Origin: Halopiger xanaduensis SH-6
GTDB taxonomy: Archaea > Halobacteriota > Halobacteria > Halobacteriales > Natrialbaceae
DNA length: 64,000 bases
Direction: 5' to 3'
Assembly: GCF_000217715.1 (NCBI RefSeq)
Contig: NC_015666.1
Coordinates: forward strand, 1,810,270 to 1,874,269
Both the position numbers and the translations under genes were made by a program. Shown one piece after another: positions 34,327-47,786 of this stretch (position 1 is its first letter; each line of letters opens with the position of its first letter). Under the pieces are notes generated by a model. The model saw only the letters and a program-made list of their open reading frames with translations, was not told the origin of the DNA and did not search any database.

Positions 34327-34821
34327 ATGTCACTGCTCGTCCCGTTCGACGCGTCGCGGCTCGCGACCGACGCCCTCGAGCGAGCCACGACGTTCGGCGA
34401 GGCGCTCGAGGAGGAGGTAGTCGTGCTGACGGTGATTCCGGACGATCCGGAGTACGCCAGGGATCGCGGCTGGATCACGGAGGGAGAACCGTTCGCTCCC
34501 GACGCGATCGAAGCGGGGATCCGGGAGCGAGTGATGGACGTCGCGCCCGAGGCGACGTTCCACACGGAGCGGGTGAGTTCCGACGAGCCGACGGCGACGT
34601 CGACGACGAACGTGGTTCGGGAGATCCGCCGCGTCGCGGCCGAGATCGAGGCGAGCGTGGTGTTCATCGGCTCGGAGAACGCCGGCTCCGTGATCGCGCC
34701 GCAGTCGAGCGTCGGGAGCCCCGTCGCGAGCGACCAGCGGTACGACGTCTACGTCGTTCGCCGGCCGGGCGAAGGCGTCGACGAGGCCGACGTCTCCGAC
34801 ATCGACTCGACGTCGGTGTAA
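34327..34821 (+). CDS. Universal stress protein-like protein
   Basis: A 164-aa protein starting MSLLVPFDASRLATDALERA and containing the core ASVVFIGSENAGSVIAP near residue 120, corresponding to the UspA phosphate loop but without the G-x2-G-x9-G motif of ATP-binding members. The acidic C-terminus is specific to this protein. It sits 233 bp before the antiporter gene, which ends in a UspA-like region. Confidence 0.75.
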   Translation: MSLLVPFDASRLATDALERATTFGEALEEEVVVLTVIPDDPEYARDRGWITEGEPFAPDAIEAGIRERVMDVAPEATFHTERVSSDEPTATSTTNVVREIRRVAAEIEASVVFIGSENAGSVIAPQSSVGSPVASDQRYDVYVVRRPGEGVDEADVSDIDSTSV

Positions 34822-35056
34822 GGGCGGTCTCCTCGAGTGCCGGCCGCTCTCGCGGCGGCACGCGAGCGGACCGACGGATAAAGCGACCGCCGTAGGCGGC
34901 GCTTAGTAATCGGGCCGCTCGTCGCGGATCGGAAACGAACGGCCGCGACCGGCGCGGACGCCGAGTCGTTCCGCGTCGTCCGACGTCGACGGGACCGGAA
35001 CGGCCGCGTTCGAACTGCCGGTCGGATCGACAGGATACTCCGATGGGGAGCGGGTG

Positions 35057-37147
35057 ATGCTACTGCTATCGCTACCGACGCTGTCGTCGCTTGCCGCTTC
35101 GACCCCCGGTGCTGTGCCCGTCCGCGATCCGATCCTCATCTTCGGGCTGGCGATGCTCGTCTTCCTGACCGCGCCGCTGGTCCTCCAGCGCTACCGGCTC
35201 CCGGGGATCGTCGGCATCATCGTCGTCGGCGCGGCGATCGGACCCAACGGCGCCGGCCTGCTCGAGCGCGACGAGACGATCGTGCTGCTGGGCGAGGTGG
35301 GGATCGTCTACCTGATGTTCGTCGCCGGCCTCGAGATCAACCTCTCGCAGTTTATCGCGTACAAGGACCGGAGCGTCGTCTTCGGGCTGCTCTCGTTCGT
35401 CGTCCCGCAGGCGGTCGGCACCCTCGTCGGGGTCGCCGCGCTCGACCTGTCGCTCGGCGCCGCGTCGCTGTTCGCCGCGATCTTCTCCTCGCACACCCTG
35501 CTGGCCTATCCGATCGTCAGTCGGCTCGGCATCGCGAGGGTCGAGAGCGTGACCGCGACGATCGGCGGGACGATCGTCACCGACACGCTCGCCTTGCTCG
35601 TGCTCGCGGTCGTCGTCGCCGCCGAACGGGGCGCGATCGGCCCGCTGTTCTGGCTCGAGCTGACCGGCAAGCTCGCGCTGTTTTTCGCGGGCGTCTGGCT
35701 GCTCGTTCCGCGGCTCGGCCGGTGGTTCTTCCGGACGGTCGAGCAGGAGAGCTACTTCGAGTTCCTGTTCGTGATGGTCGTGCTGTTCGCCGCCGCCTCG
35801 AGCGCCGCGGCCGCCGGCGTCGAGGGGATTATCGGCGCGTTCCTCGCGGGCCTCGCGCTCAACCGGCTGGTCCCCGAGAGCGGCCCGCTGATGAACCGGA
35901 TCGAGTTCGTCGGAAACGCACTGTTCATCCCCTTCTTCCTGCTGTCGGTCGGGATGCTCGTCGACGTGCGGGTCCTGACCGCGGGCCTCGAAACGGTGAC
36001 GATCGCCGTCGCCTTCCTCGCGCTGGTGACGACGACGAAGTACGCCGCGGCGTGGCTGACGGCCGAACGCTACGGCTACACGCACGACGAGACGATGGTC
36101 ATGTTCGGCCTCTCGGTCGGGCAGGCCGCGGCGGCGCTGGCGATCGTCCTGATCGGCTTCGAAACGGGACTGCTCGACGAGGCGATGGTCAACGCCGTCG
36201 TGGTGATGATCCTCGTCGTCAGCGTCTTCAGCCCCGCGGTCGTCGACCGCTACGGGCGAGCGCTCGTTTCGGACCGCGCCGAGTACGATCCGGCGACGGC
36301 GCCCCAGCGGCTCATGCTCGCGTTTCCGGGACCGTCGGATCGCACCCCGAACCGCCAGCGGCTGGTGGACCTCGCCGTGGCCGTCCGCGAGCCCGAGGCG
36401 GCCCAACCGCTCTATGCAGCGACCGTCGCCCGCCCGGATCCCGGCGAGCCCGCGCGCCGGACGGAGGCCGAAATCGCCGAGATCGAGGCGTCGTTCGCCG
36501 AAACCGAGGCCTACACCGCCGGCGCCGAGGTCCCGATCGAACTCGAGACCCGGATCGACGACGACGTCGCCGACGGAATCAGTCGCGCCGCCGTCGAGAA
36601 TCGGATCACGACGCTGCTCGTCGGCTGGGACGGCAGCCCCTCGCCGCGTCGAACGTTCGGCACCGTGATCGATCGCCTCCTCGGGCGGACGAGCCAGCAG
36701 GTGCTGGTCGCGCGCCTCTCGCAGCCGCTCAACACGACCGACGAGATCGTCGCGGTCCTGCCGCCGGGGATCGACCGCAACGAGGGGTTCTACGGGACGG
36801 TCCGTACGCTCGCGCACCTCGCGGACGGGATCGACGCGTCGATCCGCGCGGTCGCCGTCGGGCGGACGGCCGACCGGTACGAGCGACTCTTCGAACTGGT
36901 CGATCCGGACGTCCCCGTGACCGTCGACGGCGCGGACGGCTGGCCCGGCGCTCGCGACCGGCTTCGAACCGTCGGCGAGACGGATCTCGCCGTCCTGGTG
37001 AGCGCGCGCCGCGGCGCGACGGGCTGGCACTCCGAACTGGAGACGCTGCCCGCCGACCTCGCGCAGACGATCGACGGAAACGTCGTCGTCATGTATCCGT
37101 CGGGCGACGGCCGCGGGGACGATCGGCAGTTCCTCCGGTTCGACTGA
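35057..37147 (+). CDS. Cation:proton antiporter (CPA2/KefB-like) with UspA-like C-terminus
   Basis: A 696-aa protein. The first ~400 residues have 12-13 membrane segments with [20 protein letters not shown] and [19 protein letters not shown], typical of CPA2 monovalent cation:H+ exchangers. The cytoplasmic tail (about 415-696) contains a UspA-like alpha/beta domain ([19 protein letters not shown]) and a second, weaker repeat. It may couple ion exchange to a nucleotide signal. A GTG codon at 35054 precedes the ATG; the ATG at 35057 is used. Confidence 0.85.
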   Translation: MLLLSLPTLSSLAASTPGAVPVRDPILIFGLAMLVFLTAPLVLQRYRLPGIVGIIVVGAAIGPNGAGLLERDETIVLLGEVGIVYLMFVAGLEINLSQFIAYKDRSVVFGLLSFVVPQAVGTLVGVAALDLSLGAASLFAAIFSSHTLLAYPIVSRLGIARVESVTATIGGTIVTDTLALLVLAVVVAAERGAIGPLFWLELTGKLALFFAGVWLLVPRLGRWFFRTVEQESYFEFLFVMVVLFAAASSAAAAGVEGIIGAFLAGLALNRLVPESGPLMNRIEFVGNALFIPFFLLSVGMLVDVRVLTAGLETVTIAVAFLALVTTTKYAAAWLTAERYGYTHDETMVMFGLSVGQAAAALAIVLIGFETGLLDEAMVNAVVVMILVVSVFSPAVVDRYGRALVSDRAEYDPATAPQRLMLAFPGPSDRTPNRQRLVDLAVAVREPEAAQPLYAATVARPDPGEPARRTEAEIAEIEASFAETEAYTAGAEVPIELETRIDDDVADGISRAAVENRITTLLVGWDGSPSPRRTFGTVIDRLLGRTSQQVLVARLSQPLNTTDEIVAVLPPGIDRNEGFYGTVRTLAHLADGIDASIRAVAVGRTADRYERLFELVDPDVPVTVDGADGWPGARDRLRTVGETDLAVLVSARRGATGWHSELETLPADLAQTIDGNVVVMYPSGDGRGDDRQFLRFD

Positions 37148-37211
37148 GCCGACCGGGCGGGCCGGCGCCGGCCGCAGTGTCACCGCGATATCAAATCGAT
37201 TCGGAGGAACG

Positions 37212-37217
37212 TTTATT
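37212..37217 (+). promoter_or_regulatory. TATA box of the first acs gene
   Basis: TTTATT about 29 nt before ATG 37243, consistent with a leaderless transcript. Confidence 0.55.
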
Positions 37218-37242
37218 CCGCTGACCGACTTCGGTTCGAAAC

Positions 37243-39219
<1,977 letters not shown>

Positions 39220-39348
39220 ATATCGTTTCGCAGATTCTACGGAAGCGAAATCGAATCGGGCGGTACGATCGCGATTTTCGTGAGAAGCGCTCGAGAACGG
39301 CGATGAGAGACGACACAATTATGTTCGCGACGCCGGAAATAGCGAAAT

Positions 39349-41715
39349 ATGAGTCAGTTGGAGGCCGGCTCGCCGGTGCTTTCCCGACGGCAGTACGAGG
39401 CGCTGCTCGACGCCGCCGAAACGTACCGGGAGGCGCTCGTCGTTCGGCTCTGCGGCGACGTCGGTCTCCGGCCCGCCGAGTTAGCGCAACTGACGGTCGA
39501 CGACGTCGAGCAGGTGCGGATCGACCCGCCGCGGTATCTCGTACGCGTACCCGCGATCGACGACCGCGACCGCCGCGCCGCCTACCTGCCGACCCACGTC
39601 GAACGGGAGCTTCGGCGGTACGCGCGGAGTAACGGGCTCTCGACCGACGATCGGATCTTTTCGGTGACGCCGCGACGCCTCCAGATGCTCGTCTCGGAGG
39701 TCGCCGACCGGGCGAGCGACACGGTCGACGATCCCGCACTCAAGGACGTCTCCTCGAGCGACCTCCGGCGCTACTTCGCGCGGCGCGCGCTGGTCGACCA
39801 CGACGTCAACCCACGCGCCGTCAAGGCCGCCGGCGGCTGGCGGAGCTTCGAGGCGCTCGAGCCGTACCTCGCCGAGCCGACGGAGGCGGAGCTCGTCGAC
39901 GCCTTCGAGACCGTCGAACGGCCGTCCGGGCCCCGCGACGGCCGCACCGAGTCCGGCGCCGGTCCCGTGATCGGCGACGACAGCGTGATACGGCTGCTGC
40001 TGGCCGCGAGCGACCGGTACGCGCTCGTTCGCCTCGACGAGGACGGCTACGTCGAGCGCTGGAACCGCAGCGCCGCCGCGATGTTCGGCTACCGGGCCGG
40101 CGAGATCGTCGGCACCCACGTCTCGACGTTCTATCCCGACGAGGCGGTCGAGGAGGGCGCGCCCGAGCAGGTGCTGTCAGCGGCCCTCGAGGAGTCGGGC
40201 TACGAGGATGACGGCTGGCGGGTCCACAAGGACGGGACACGGTTTCGCGCGACCGAGGTGATCTCGCCGCTTCGAGACGATCGGGGTCGTCACCGAGGGT
40301 TCGCGGTCTTCCTGCGGGATATCTCGGCCTACCAGGAGGAACTCGAGTCGATCCGCTCGGAGCGGGACGGCCTCGAGCGCCGCGCGGCGATCGCCCGCCG
40401 CCACCGCGAGCTGACGCGCGCCCTGCTGGACGCGACCGACCACGAGACGGTCGAGACGACGACCTGCGAGACGCTGGTCGACGGCCCCGCCTACGCGTTC
40501 GCCTGGATCGACCGACCGACGGTCGGCGATCGGCCTCACGCTCGAGACCGACCGCGGGAGTGGCGCGTCTCGAGCGGTATCGACCCCGGCGACGTCGACC
40601 GACTGCACCCGGAGGAGCGGCGCCAGCGACCGGCGACCGGCGAGGGGACCGATGCCGATCCGTCGATCGAACCCCCGACGCTCGATGCGAACGCGCCGTC
40701 GGACTCGGCCTCGGCGGAGGGGGCGGACGGCGAACCGGCCCGCTCCGCGGCGAACGACGGCGCCGCAGCCGCGGTGACGGTCGAAACCGACGTCGAGGCG
40801 GACGTCGACGGGACGTCGTTCGACGGGGCGATCGCCCGCGTGCCGCTCGCGTACGGCGACACCGTCTACGGGACGCTCGCGGTCGCGACCGAGCGTCCGG
40901 GCGCGTTCGACGATTCGGAGCGCGCGTGGCTCGAGACGATCGGCCGACTGGTCGGCTACGTTATCACCGCCGTTCGGCGCCGGAACCTGCTGCTGTCCGA
41001 TCGGGTCGTCGAACTCGAGATCGCCTGCCGGGACGACCGTTCCTTCTTCGTCGACGCCTCGAAGCAACTCGGCTGCCGGTTCGAACTCGACTCGCTCGTC
41101 CCCGTCTCGGAGTCGACGCACCTCTACTATCTGGACCTCGAGGGGGCCTCACCCGCCGACGTCTTCGAACTCGCCGAGGCCGATCCCGGAATCACGGACT
41201 GGCGGCTGGTCGAAACCGAGGCCGACGGCGGCCGCCTCGAGTTCGTCGTCGAAGGCTCGGCGCCGACGCTGACGCTCACCGAGTACGGCGTGACCGTCCG
41301 CGAGGCGGTCGTCGAGGACGGGACGGCGACGATCACCGGCGAGTGCGCGGCCGACGCCGACCTCCGGACGATCATGGACGGCCTCCGAGCAGCGTACCCG
41401 GACAGCGAACTCATCGGCAAGCGCGAGGCCGAACGGACGGTCCAGACGGCCCGGCAGTTCCGGGAGGGACTCGAGGATCGCCTGACCGACCGCCAGGAGG
41501 CGACGCTGCGGGCGGCGTACTTCGGCGGCTACTACGACTGGCCCCGCGAGAGCACGGCCGAGGAGATCGCCGACGCGATGGGCGTCTCCTCGCCGACGCT
41601 GCACAACCACCTCCGGAAGGCCCAGCACGAACTGCTGCGGACGTTCTTCGACGATCCGTCGGAGGGACATCGCCGGACGGACGACCGGGCGAGTGCGGAG
41701 GCCGACGCCGAGTGA
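39349..41715 (+). CDS. Integrase-like–PAS–GAF–HTH-10 regulator
   Basis: A 788-aa multidomain protein. Residues 1-195 resemble a tyrosine recombinase catalytic domain: GDVGLRPAELAQLTVDDVEQ with R41, SSSDLRRYFARR with R140 and GWRSFEALEPYL with Y173; the motif-II His is Ser and the GH-box His is Trp, so activity is doubtful. Residues 205-325 form a PAS domain (LLLAASDRYALVRLDEDGYV), 370-545 a GAF-like region with an insert rich in Ser, Ala, Asp, and about 560-710 the Bat-type sensory domain. The C-terminus is HTH-10 (LTDRQEATLRAAYFGGYYDW, VSSPTLHNHLRKAQHELL). It lies between the two acs genes. Confidence 0.85.
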   Translation: MSQLEAGSPVLSRRQYEALLDAAETYREALVVRLCGDVGLRPAELAQLTVDDVEQVRIDPPRYLVRVPAIDDRDRRAAYLPTHVERELRRYARSNGLSTDDRIFSVTPRRLQMLVSEVADRASDTVDDPALKDVSSSDLRRYFARRALVDHDVNPRAVKAAGGWRSFEALEPYLAEPTEAELVDAFETVERPSGPRDGRTESGAGPVIGDDSVIRLLLAASDRYALVRLDEDGYVERWNRSAAAMFGYRAGEIVGTHVSTFYPDEAVEEGAPEQVLSAALEESGYEDDGWRVHKDGTRFRATEVISPLRDDRGRHRGFAVFLRDISAYQEELESIRSERDGLERRAAIARRHRELTRALLDATDHETVETTTCETLVDGPAYAFAWIDRPTVGDRPHARDRPREWRVSSGIDPGDVDRLHPEERRQRPATGEGTDADPSIEPPTLDANAPSDSASAEGADGEPARSAANDGAAAAVTVETDVEADVDGTSFDGAIARVPLAYGDTVYGTLAVATERPGAFDDSERAWLETIGRLVGYVITAVRRRNLLLSDRVVELEIACRDDRSFFVDASKQLGCRFELDSLVPVSESTHLYYLDLEGASPADVFELAEADPGITDWRLVETEADGGRLEFVVEGSAPTLTLTEYGVTVREAVVEDGTATITGECAADADLRTIMDGLRAAYPDSELIGKREAERTVQTARQFREGLEDRLTDRQEATLRAAYFGGYYDWPRESTAEEIADAMGVSSPTLHNHLRKAQHELLRTFFDDPSEGHRRTDDRASAEADAE

Positions 41716-42030
41716 CGACCCGGAAACCGGCTCGGTGGCCGTCGCGAGCGGCCGACTCTACGCACCTAGAATGCCCCTACTATCTATAATCTAATACTAA
41801 CTCTCTAGGGTGGGCGTCGAATCGTCGACGCGTACCGGGGTAACGGCCTCGAATTGCGCTACCGTGCCGTGTCCGTCGCTCGCCGATCCGGTCGATCGTA
41901 TCACTTCGATCGATTGTTTCACGCATTGATGTGGTGGAATAACCGTTCAGGGTCGCTCAGTCCAGCGATCGATTTTGTACAACTAGAGGCTCCTTTTAGT
42001 ATCATGGTTGTGCATTGATTGTGTTGTACC
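41716..42030. other. 315-bp regulatory gap before the second acs gene
   Basis: No gene. An AT-rich patch (CTATAATCTAATACT) lies at about 41782-41797. A TATA-like CTTTTAGTA (41993-42001) and paired inverted repeats lie close to the start of acs copy 2. Confidence 0.5.
41977..42029 (+). promoter_or_regulatory. Inverted repeats around the acs copy 2 promoter and start
   Basis: GTACAAC at 41977-41983 and GTTGTAC at 42023-42029 are perfect 7-bp inverted repeats flanking the TATA-like element. CATGGT (42003-42008) and ACCATG (42028-42033, containing the start codon) form a second, 6-bp pair. A regulator or RNA structure could use them. Confidence 0.4.
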
Positions 42031-44007
<1,977 letters not shown>

Positions 44008-44063
44008 TCTTCCCCCATTAATTATTAATAACATACACGAGAAGACGATTCACGCACGATACT

Positions 44064-44525
44064 ATGCCAGATAATAACTCACGCAACGAGGCGCAAGATG
44101 GCCGTCCGGAGGGGTCGAGAGACCTCGAGACGGACGGCGGGGTGGCCGGCCACGGCCAAGCCCATCGAAATACCGACTACCTCAGTCAGGAGGTCAACCT
44201 GCTCAAGCCGAGCACGCCGTTCATGCGCGATCACCTGCGGATCGTCTGGACGGGCTTTGTCATCTGGGTACTCGCCGTCTGGGGGCCGGTGACGCTGACG
44301 TACCTGGCGACGGACGTGATGACGACCCAGATGCCGGTGCTCGGCTTCCCGCTGCACTACTTCCTGGTCGCGTTCGGCGCGCCGACGAGCGCGCTGATCC
44401 TCTCGTTCTGGTACTCGCGCAAGCGGGACGCGCTCGATGAGAAGTACGGCATCGATCACGCGACCGTCGAGACGACCGAGCGCGGCGGCGGTGCGACCGC
44501 CGCCGACGGAGGTGCCGACGAATGA
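44064..44525 (+). CDS. DUF4212 small subunit of sodium:solute symporter
   Basis: A 153-aa protein with a disordered acidic N-terminus (about 55 residues), then two helices: IVWTGFVIWVLAVWGPVTLT and MPVLGFPLHYFLVAFGAPTS, and a soluble C-terminus. DUF4212 proteins pair with VC_2705-type sodium:solute symporters; here the stop overlaps the start of that symporter (ATGA). TATA-like TTATTAATAA lies about 40 nt upstream at 44017-44026. Confidence 0.88.
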   Translation: MPDNNSRNEAQDGRPEGSRDLETDGGVAGHGQAHRNTDYLSQEVNLLKPSTPFMRDHLRIVWTGFVIWVLAVWGPVTLTYLATDVMTTQMPVLGFPLHYFLVAFGAPTSALILSFWYSRKRDALDEKYGIDHATVETTERGGGATAADGGADE

Positions 44526-46213
44526 CGGGGATTCCGGCCGTTCCGCTGCAGGAGAGTCTCCTGCCGGAGTCGCTCGACATCTCGTTCAAGTTGCTCCCGG
44601 CCGCTCTGGTCATCGGGATGCTCGGGCTGTTCCTCGCGATCGGGTTCGTCTTCCGCGTGGCCGACACCGAGAACATGTGGGTCGCCGGCCGCTCGATCGG
44701 GAACGTCGAGAACGGGATGGCGATCGGCGCCAACTGGATGTCGGCAGCGTCGTACCTCGGGATGGCGGCCTCGATCGCGCTGGCCGGCTTCTACGGGCTG
44801 GTGTACGTCGTCGGCTGGACGACGGGGTACTTCATCCTGCTCATCTTCATGGCCGCGCAACTGCGACGATTCGGGAAGTACACGGCGCCCGACTTCGTCG
44901 GCGACCGATTCAACTCCGACACCGCGCGCGCGATCGCCGCGATCACGACGTTCCTCATCGGGTTCGTCTACGCCATCGGCCAGGCGAAGGGCATGGCCCT
45001 CGTCGGGCTGTACGTCTTCGGCGACTACGGTGGCCTCATCCCCGGCCTCGACGGCTACCAGGTGATGGTCGTCGCCATGATGACGATCACCGTCGGCTAC
45101 CTGACGCTGTCGGGGATGCTGGGCGCGACGAAGAACCAGGCCGTCCAGTACACCATCCTCATCATCGCGTTCGTGGCCGGGCTCTACGCCGTCGGCTGGA
45201 CGCAGGGCTACTCGACGGTCCTGCCCCAGCTCGAGTACGGCATGCTGATCGACAGCCTCGGCGAAGAGTTCAGCGAGCCGTTCGCGACCTCGAGTTACTA
45301 CCTGTGGGTCGCGACGACGTTCTCGCTGATCGTCGGGACCTGCGGACTGCCCCACGTGCTGGTGCGGTTCTACACGGTCGAAAGCGAGCGGACGGCCCGC
45401 TGGTCGACCGTCTGGGGGCTGTTCTTCATCTGCATCCTGTACTGGAGCGCCCCCGCGTTCGCGGCGTTCGGGACGAGTCTCTACTCGGAGAACGTCCGCG
45501 CGACGTACGGCGATCCCGGCATGGCCAGCGCGGCCAGCGAGGTCATCGTCGTGCTGGCGGCTCAGCTAGCGGAACTCCCGCAGTGGTTCGTCGGACTGGT
45601 TGCTGCCGGCGGTATCGCCGCGGCGATCGCGACGATTGCCGGCCTGTTCATCGCCGGCTCCTCGGCGATCAGCCACGACATCTACACGAACATCATCAAC
45701 GAGGACGCGACGCAGCGCCAGCAGATCCTCGTCGGGCGCCTCTCGATCGTCGCGCTGGGCGCGCTGACTACGCTGGCCGCGCTCGACCCGGCGTCGTCGA
45801 TCGCCGCGCTAGTCGGCTACGCGTTCGCGCTGGCCGGCTCCGTGCTGTTCCCGATGTTCTTCCTCGGAATGTGGTGGGAGAACACCAACCGTCCGGGCGC
45901 CCTCGCGGGGATGACCACCGGGCTGGTCGGCTGGTCGATTCCGATGATCAACGAGATCGTCCCGACCTACATATCCTCGCTCGAGGCACCGCTGTCGGCG
46001 GGACTGGCCCAGTGGATGCCGGCTATCGGCTCGGCGCTGATCACCCTGCCGGTAGTCTTCATCGTCACCATCGCGGTCTCGCTGGTGACCGACGAACCGG
46101 ACATGGAGACTAAGCGAGTCGTCAGACAGTGCCACAGCCCCGAACCGATGGCACAGCAACAGACCGCCGAAGACGTCGTGACCGACGGGGGCGAGACCCC
46201 CGCGGACGACTGA
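44522..46213 (+). CDS. Sodium:solute symporter (ActP/VC_2705-type acetate permease)
   Basis: A 563-aa membrane protein with about 13 helices. Family signature segments include GVAISANW-equivalent GANWMSAASYLGMAASIALA near residue 62-80 and IGFVYAIGQAKGMALVGLYV near 145. The neighbouring acs and DUF4212 genes point to acetate or another small monocarboxylate as substrate (inference). Co-transcribed with UspA at 46218, four bases away. Confidence 0.9.
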   Translation: MTGIPAVPLQESLLPESLDISFKLLPAALVIGMLGLFLAIGFVFRVADTENMWVAGRSIGNVENGMAIGANWMSAASYLGMAASIALAGFYGLVYVVGWTTGYFILLIFMAAQLRRFGKYTAPDFVGDRFNSDTARAIAAITTFLIGFVYAIGQAKGMALVGLYVFGDYGGLIPGLDGYQVMVVAMMTITVGYLTLSGMLGATKNQAVQYTILIIAFVAGLYAVGWTQGYSTVLPQLEYGMLIDSLGEEFSEPFATSSYYLWVATTFSLIVGTCGLPHVLVRFYTVESERTARWSTVWGLFFICILYWSAPAFAAFGTSLYSENVRATYGDPGMASAASEVIVVLAAQLAELPQWFVGLVAAGGIAAAIATIAGLFIAGSSAISHDIYTNIINEDATQRQQILVGRLSIVALGALTTLAALDPASSIAALVGYAFALAGSVLFPMFFLGMWWENTNRPGALAGMTTGLVGWSIPMINEIVPTYISSLEAPLSAGLAQWMPAIGSALITLPVVFIVTIAVSLVTDEPDMETKRVVRQCHSPEPMAQQQTAEDVVTDGGETPADD

Positions 46214-46217
46214 ACCC

Positions 46218-46670
46218 ATGTACGAGAAAATACTCGTTCCGACGGACGGGAGCGAGACATCCGAGGCGGCGGTCGCTCACGCGATCGACCTCGCCGAGAA
46301 ATACGAAGCCGGGCTCCACGCCCTATACGTAGTCGATACCGATTCGATGAGTCTCACCCTCGGTGGTGAACAGCTCGATCGCATCGAGCAAGGACGCTTC
46401 GGCGAGATGGAGGAGGTCCGCGAGCGCGCCGAGCGAGCGACTGGCTACGTGGCCGATCGTGCGGCCGAACGGGGACTCGAAACCGTCGAGCACATCTCGG
46501 CGGGCCGACCCCACTCCCAGATCGCCGACTACGTCGACGATAACGGGATCGACCTCGTCGTCATGGGATCGCACGGCCGCACCGGCGTCCGTCGGGCGTT
46601 GCTCGGTAGCGTCACCGAGCGAACGCTCCGGTCGGTCCGCGTGCCGGTACTCGTCATCGACGAAGACTGA
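46218..46670 (+). CDS. Universal stress protein (UspA), acetate operon
   Basis: A 150-aa single-domain UspA with ILVPTDGSETSEAAVAHAID, and the ATP-binding pattern GSHGRTGVRRALLGSVTERT at about residues 117-136. It begins 4 bp after the symporter stop and is the last gene of the acetate operon. Confidence 0.9.
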   Translation: MYEKILVPTDGSETSEAAVAHAIDLAEKYEAGLHALYVVDTDSMSLTLGGEQLDRIEQGRFGEMEEVRERAERATGYVADRAAERGLETVEHISAGRPHSQIADYVDDNGIDLVVMGSHGRTGVRRALLGSVTERTLRSVRVPVLVIDED

Positions 46671-46772
46671 GCCGTATCGGCACTCGAGACGACGTTTTTG
46701 TTTGGCGACGCTAAAGAGCGACGCCGACGGTATTGGAGGCCTATTGAAACATTCAAAAGTTGATGGGAAGGG

Positions 46773-46826
46773 CGTGCTGCATACAGAGGATAAGTTCAGC
46801 ACGACGACTTTGGTTGTTTCACGCCG
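46773..46826 (+). repeat. Dispersed repeat, copy A
   Basis: 54 bp starting CGTGCTGCATACAGAGGATA and ending TTTGTTTCACGCCG-type. The inner 31 bp has near inverted ends (CGTGCTGCA / TTCAGCACG). It aligns without gaps with copy B at 49489. It lies between the acetate operon and the module-2 DUF7344 gene, at the left edge of the AT-rich island. Confidence 0.6.
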
Positions 46827-46964
46827 AAAGTAGTGAACCAACCCCTCCCCGTAAGTGTAAACTGGCTGAAAAGGGCATTCACCCACATAATCGAAACATA
46901 TTTTCAAATAGGTTGGGGGAGAACTTTATACGCATTGATGCCTGTCTCTCGTCCATGGAGAACA

Positions 46965-47336
46965 ATGAATGAGGAAACCAGAGAGAGTGGAGAAATTCCA
47001 AAAGCGGAAATAGCCACGCCAGTAGAGGACATTTCGGTAGATGTAATCTTCGAATTGATCTCTCACCAACGTCGGCATGCAATTCTTGATCTCCTTCTAA
47101 CTTACGACCAATCATTAACTATCACTGATCTTCGTAACGAGATCGTCGAAAAGGAGGAGGACACAGAAATAACCGAGATCTCCAGCGAACAGGTGAAACA
47201 GGTTCATATATCATTGCACCACGTTCACATTCCAAAATTAGAGGAGAAAGGAATCGTCAACTATGACTCGGACCGGAGTATCGTTGAGCCAACGGAGAAA
47301 CTTAGCCAACTGGAACCGTTCCTCAGTCAACTATAA
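46965..47336 (+). CDS. DUF7344 regulator (module 2)
   Basis: A 123-aa protein with ISHQRRHAILDLLLTYDQSL, a helix pair and the recognition segment SLHHVHIPKLEEKGIVNYDS, as in the copies at 10975 and 50218. The TATA box CTTTATA (46924-46930) puts transcription near 46952, which favours this ATG over an in-frame ATG at 46938. Codons such as AGA, TTA and ATA make it visibly less GC-rich than most of the window, consistent with transfer. Unlike the other modules, its HTH-10 partner (47787) is on the opposite strand. Confidence 0.8.
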   Translation: MNEETRESGEIPKAEIATPVEDISVDVIFELISHQRRHAILDLLLTYDQSLTITDLRNEIVEKEEDTEITEISSEQVKQVHISLHHVHIPKLEEKGIVNYDSDRSIVEPTEKLSQLEPFLSQL

Positions 47337-47357
47337 ATCACCTGGAGAGACTTCCGA

Positions 47358-47708
47358 TCACGTGTTCTCCATCGGTTTAACTTCAATCGTTCCTTCACTA
47401 AATGTGGTCACTGCAAATCCCTCATACGAAAAAGAGAAACAGACATTTTTCTGATCGTCGGTAGCTGTTCCCGATAGAAGATCATCGAGAGCCCCTGTAT
47501 CGATCGCAGAATGAAGAGGAGACAGTTCGTTAGGATCGCTGTTGGCAGCAGCCGCTACCACGGCAACTATTGCAAGACTCGGCTGATCACGACTGCTGTC
47601 GTACTCTGCCCGGAAGATATTCGCATCTATATCGAACTCTACGCTGTTCATCGAGCCTACGGCCTCAACGGCACCGAGGGCACCGATTTCTTTGTGGGAA
47701 GGAGTCAT
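47358..47708 (-). CDS. HalOD1 domain protein
   Basis: A 116-aa protein with the HalOD1 output-domain pattern: AEYDSSRDQPSLAIVAVVAA, a middle SPLHSAIDTGALDDLLSG, and C-terminal VCFSFSYEGFAVTTFSEGTI. The palindromic TATA-like CGTTTAAACG (47764-47773) places the transcript start before ATG 47708, chosen over the ATG at 47762. HalOD1 is a haloarchaeal output domain, usually C-terminal to receiver domains; here it is single. It lies between the DUF7344 and HTH-10 genes. Confidence 0.8.
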   Translation of the reverse strand: MTPSHKEIGALGAVEAVGSMNSVEFDIDANIFRAEYDSSRDQPSLAIVAVVAAAANSDPNELSPLHSAIDTGALDDLLSGTATDDQKNVCFSFSYEGFAVTTFSEGTIEVKPMENT

Positions 47709-47786
47709 CACCCGAATAGAGGAGTCCCACTGGGATGACGCTGAGTTTTGCTCGCGCAACATTCGTTTAAACGGGGTCTCTATGAG

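Noticed and set aside
34903-35139. 78-codon minus-strand ORF overlapping the antiporter start
   Set aside because: Overlaps the first 80 bp of a well-supported gene and is low complexity.
35072-37183. 703-codon minus-strand frame over the antiporter
   Set aside because: Extremely charged Arg/Asp/Gln-rich translation; the plus frame has transmembrane helices and a UspA-like domain.
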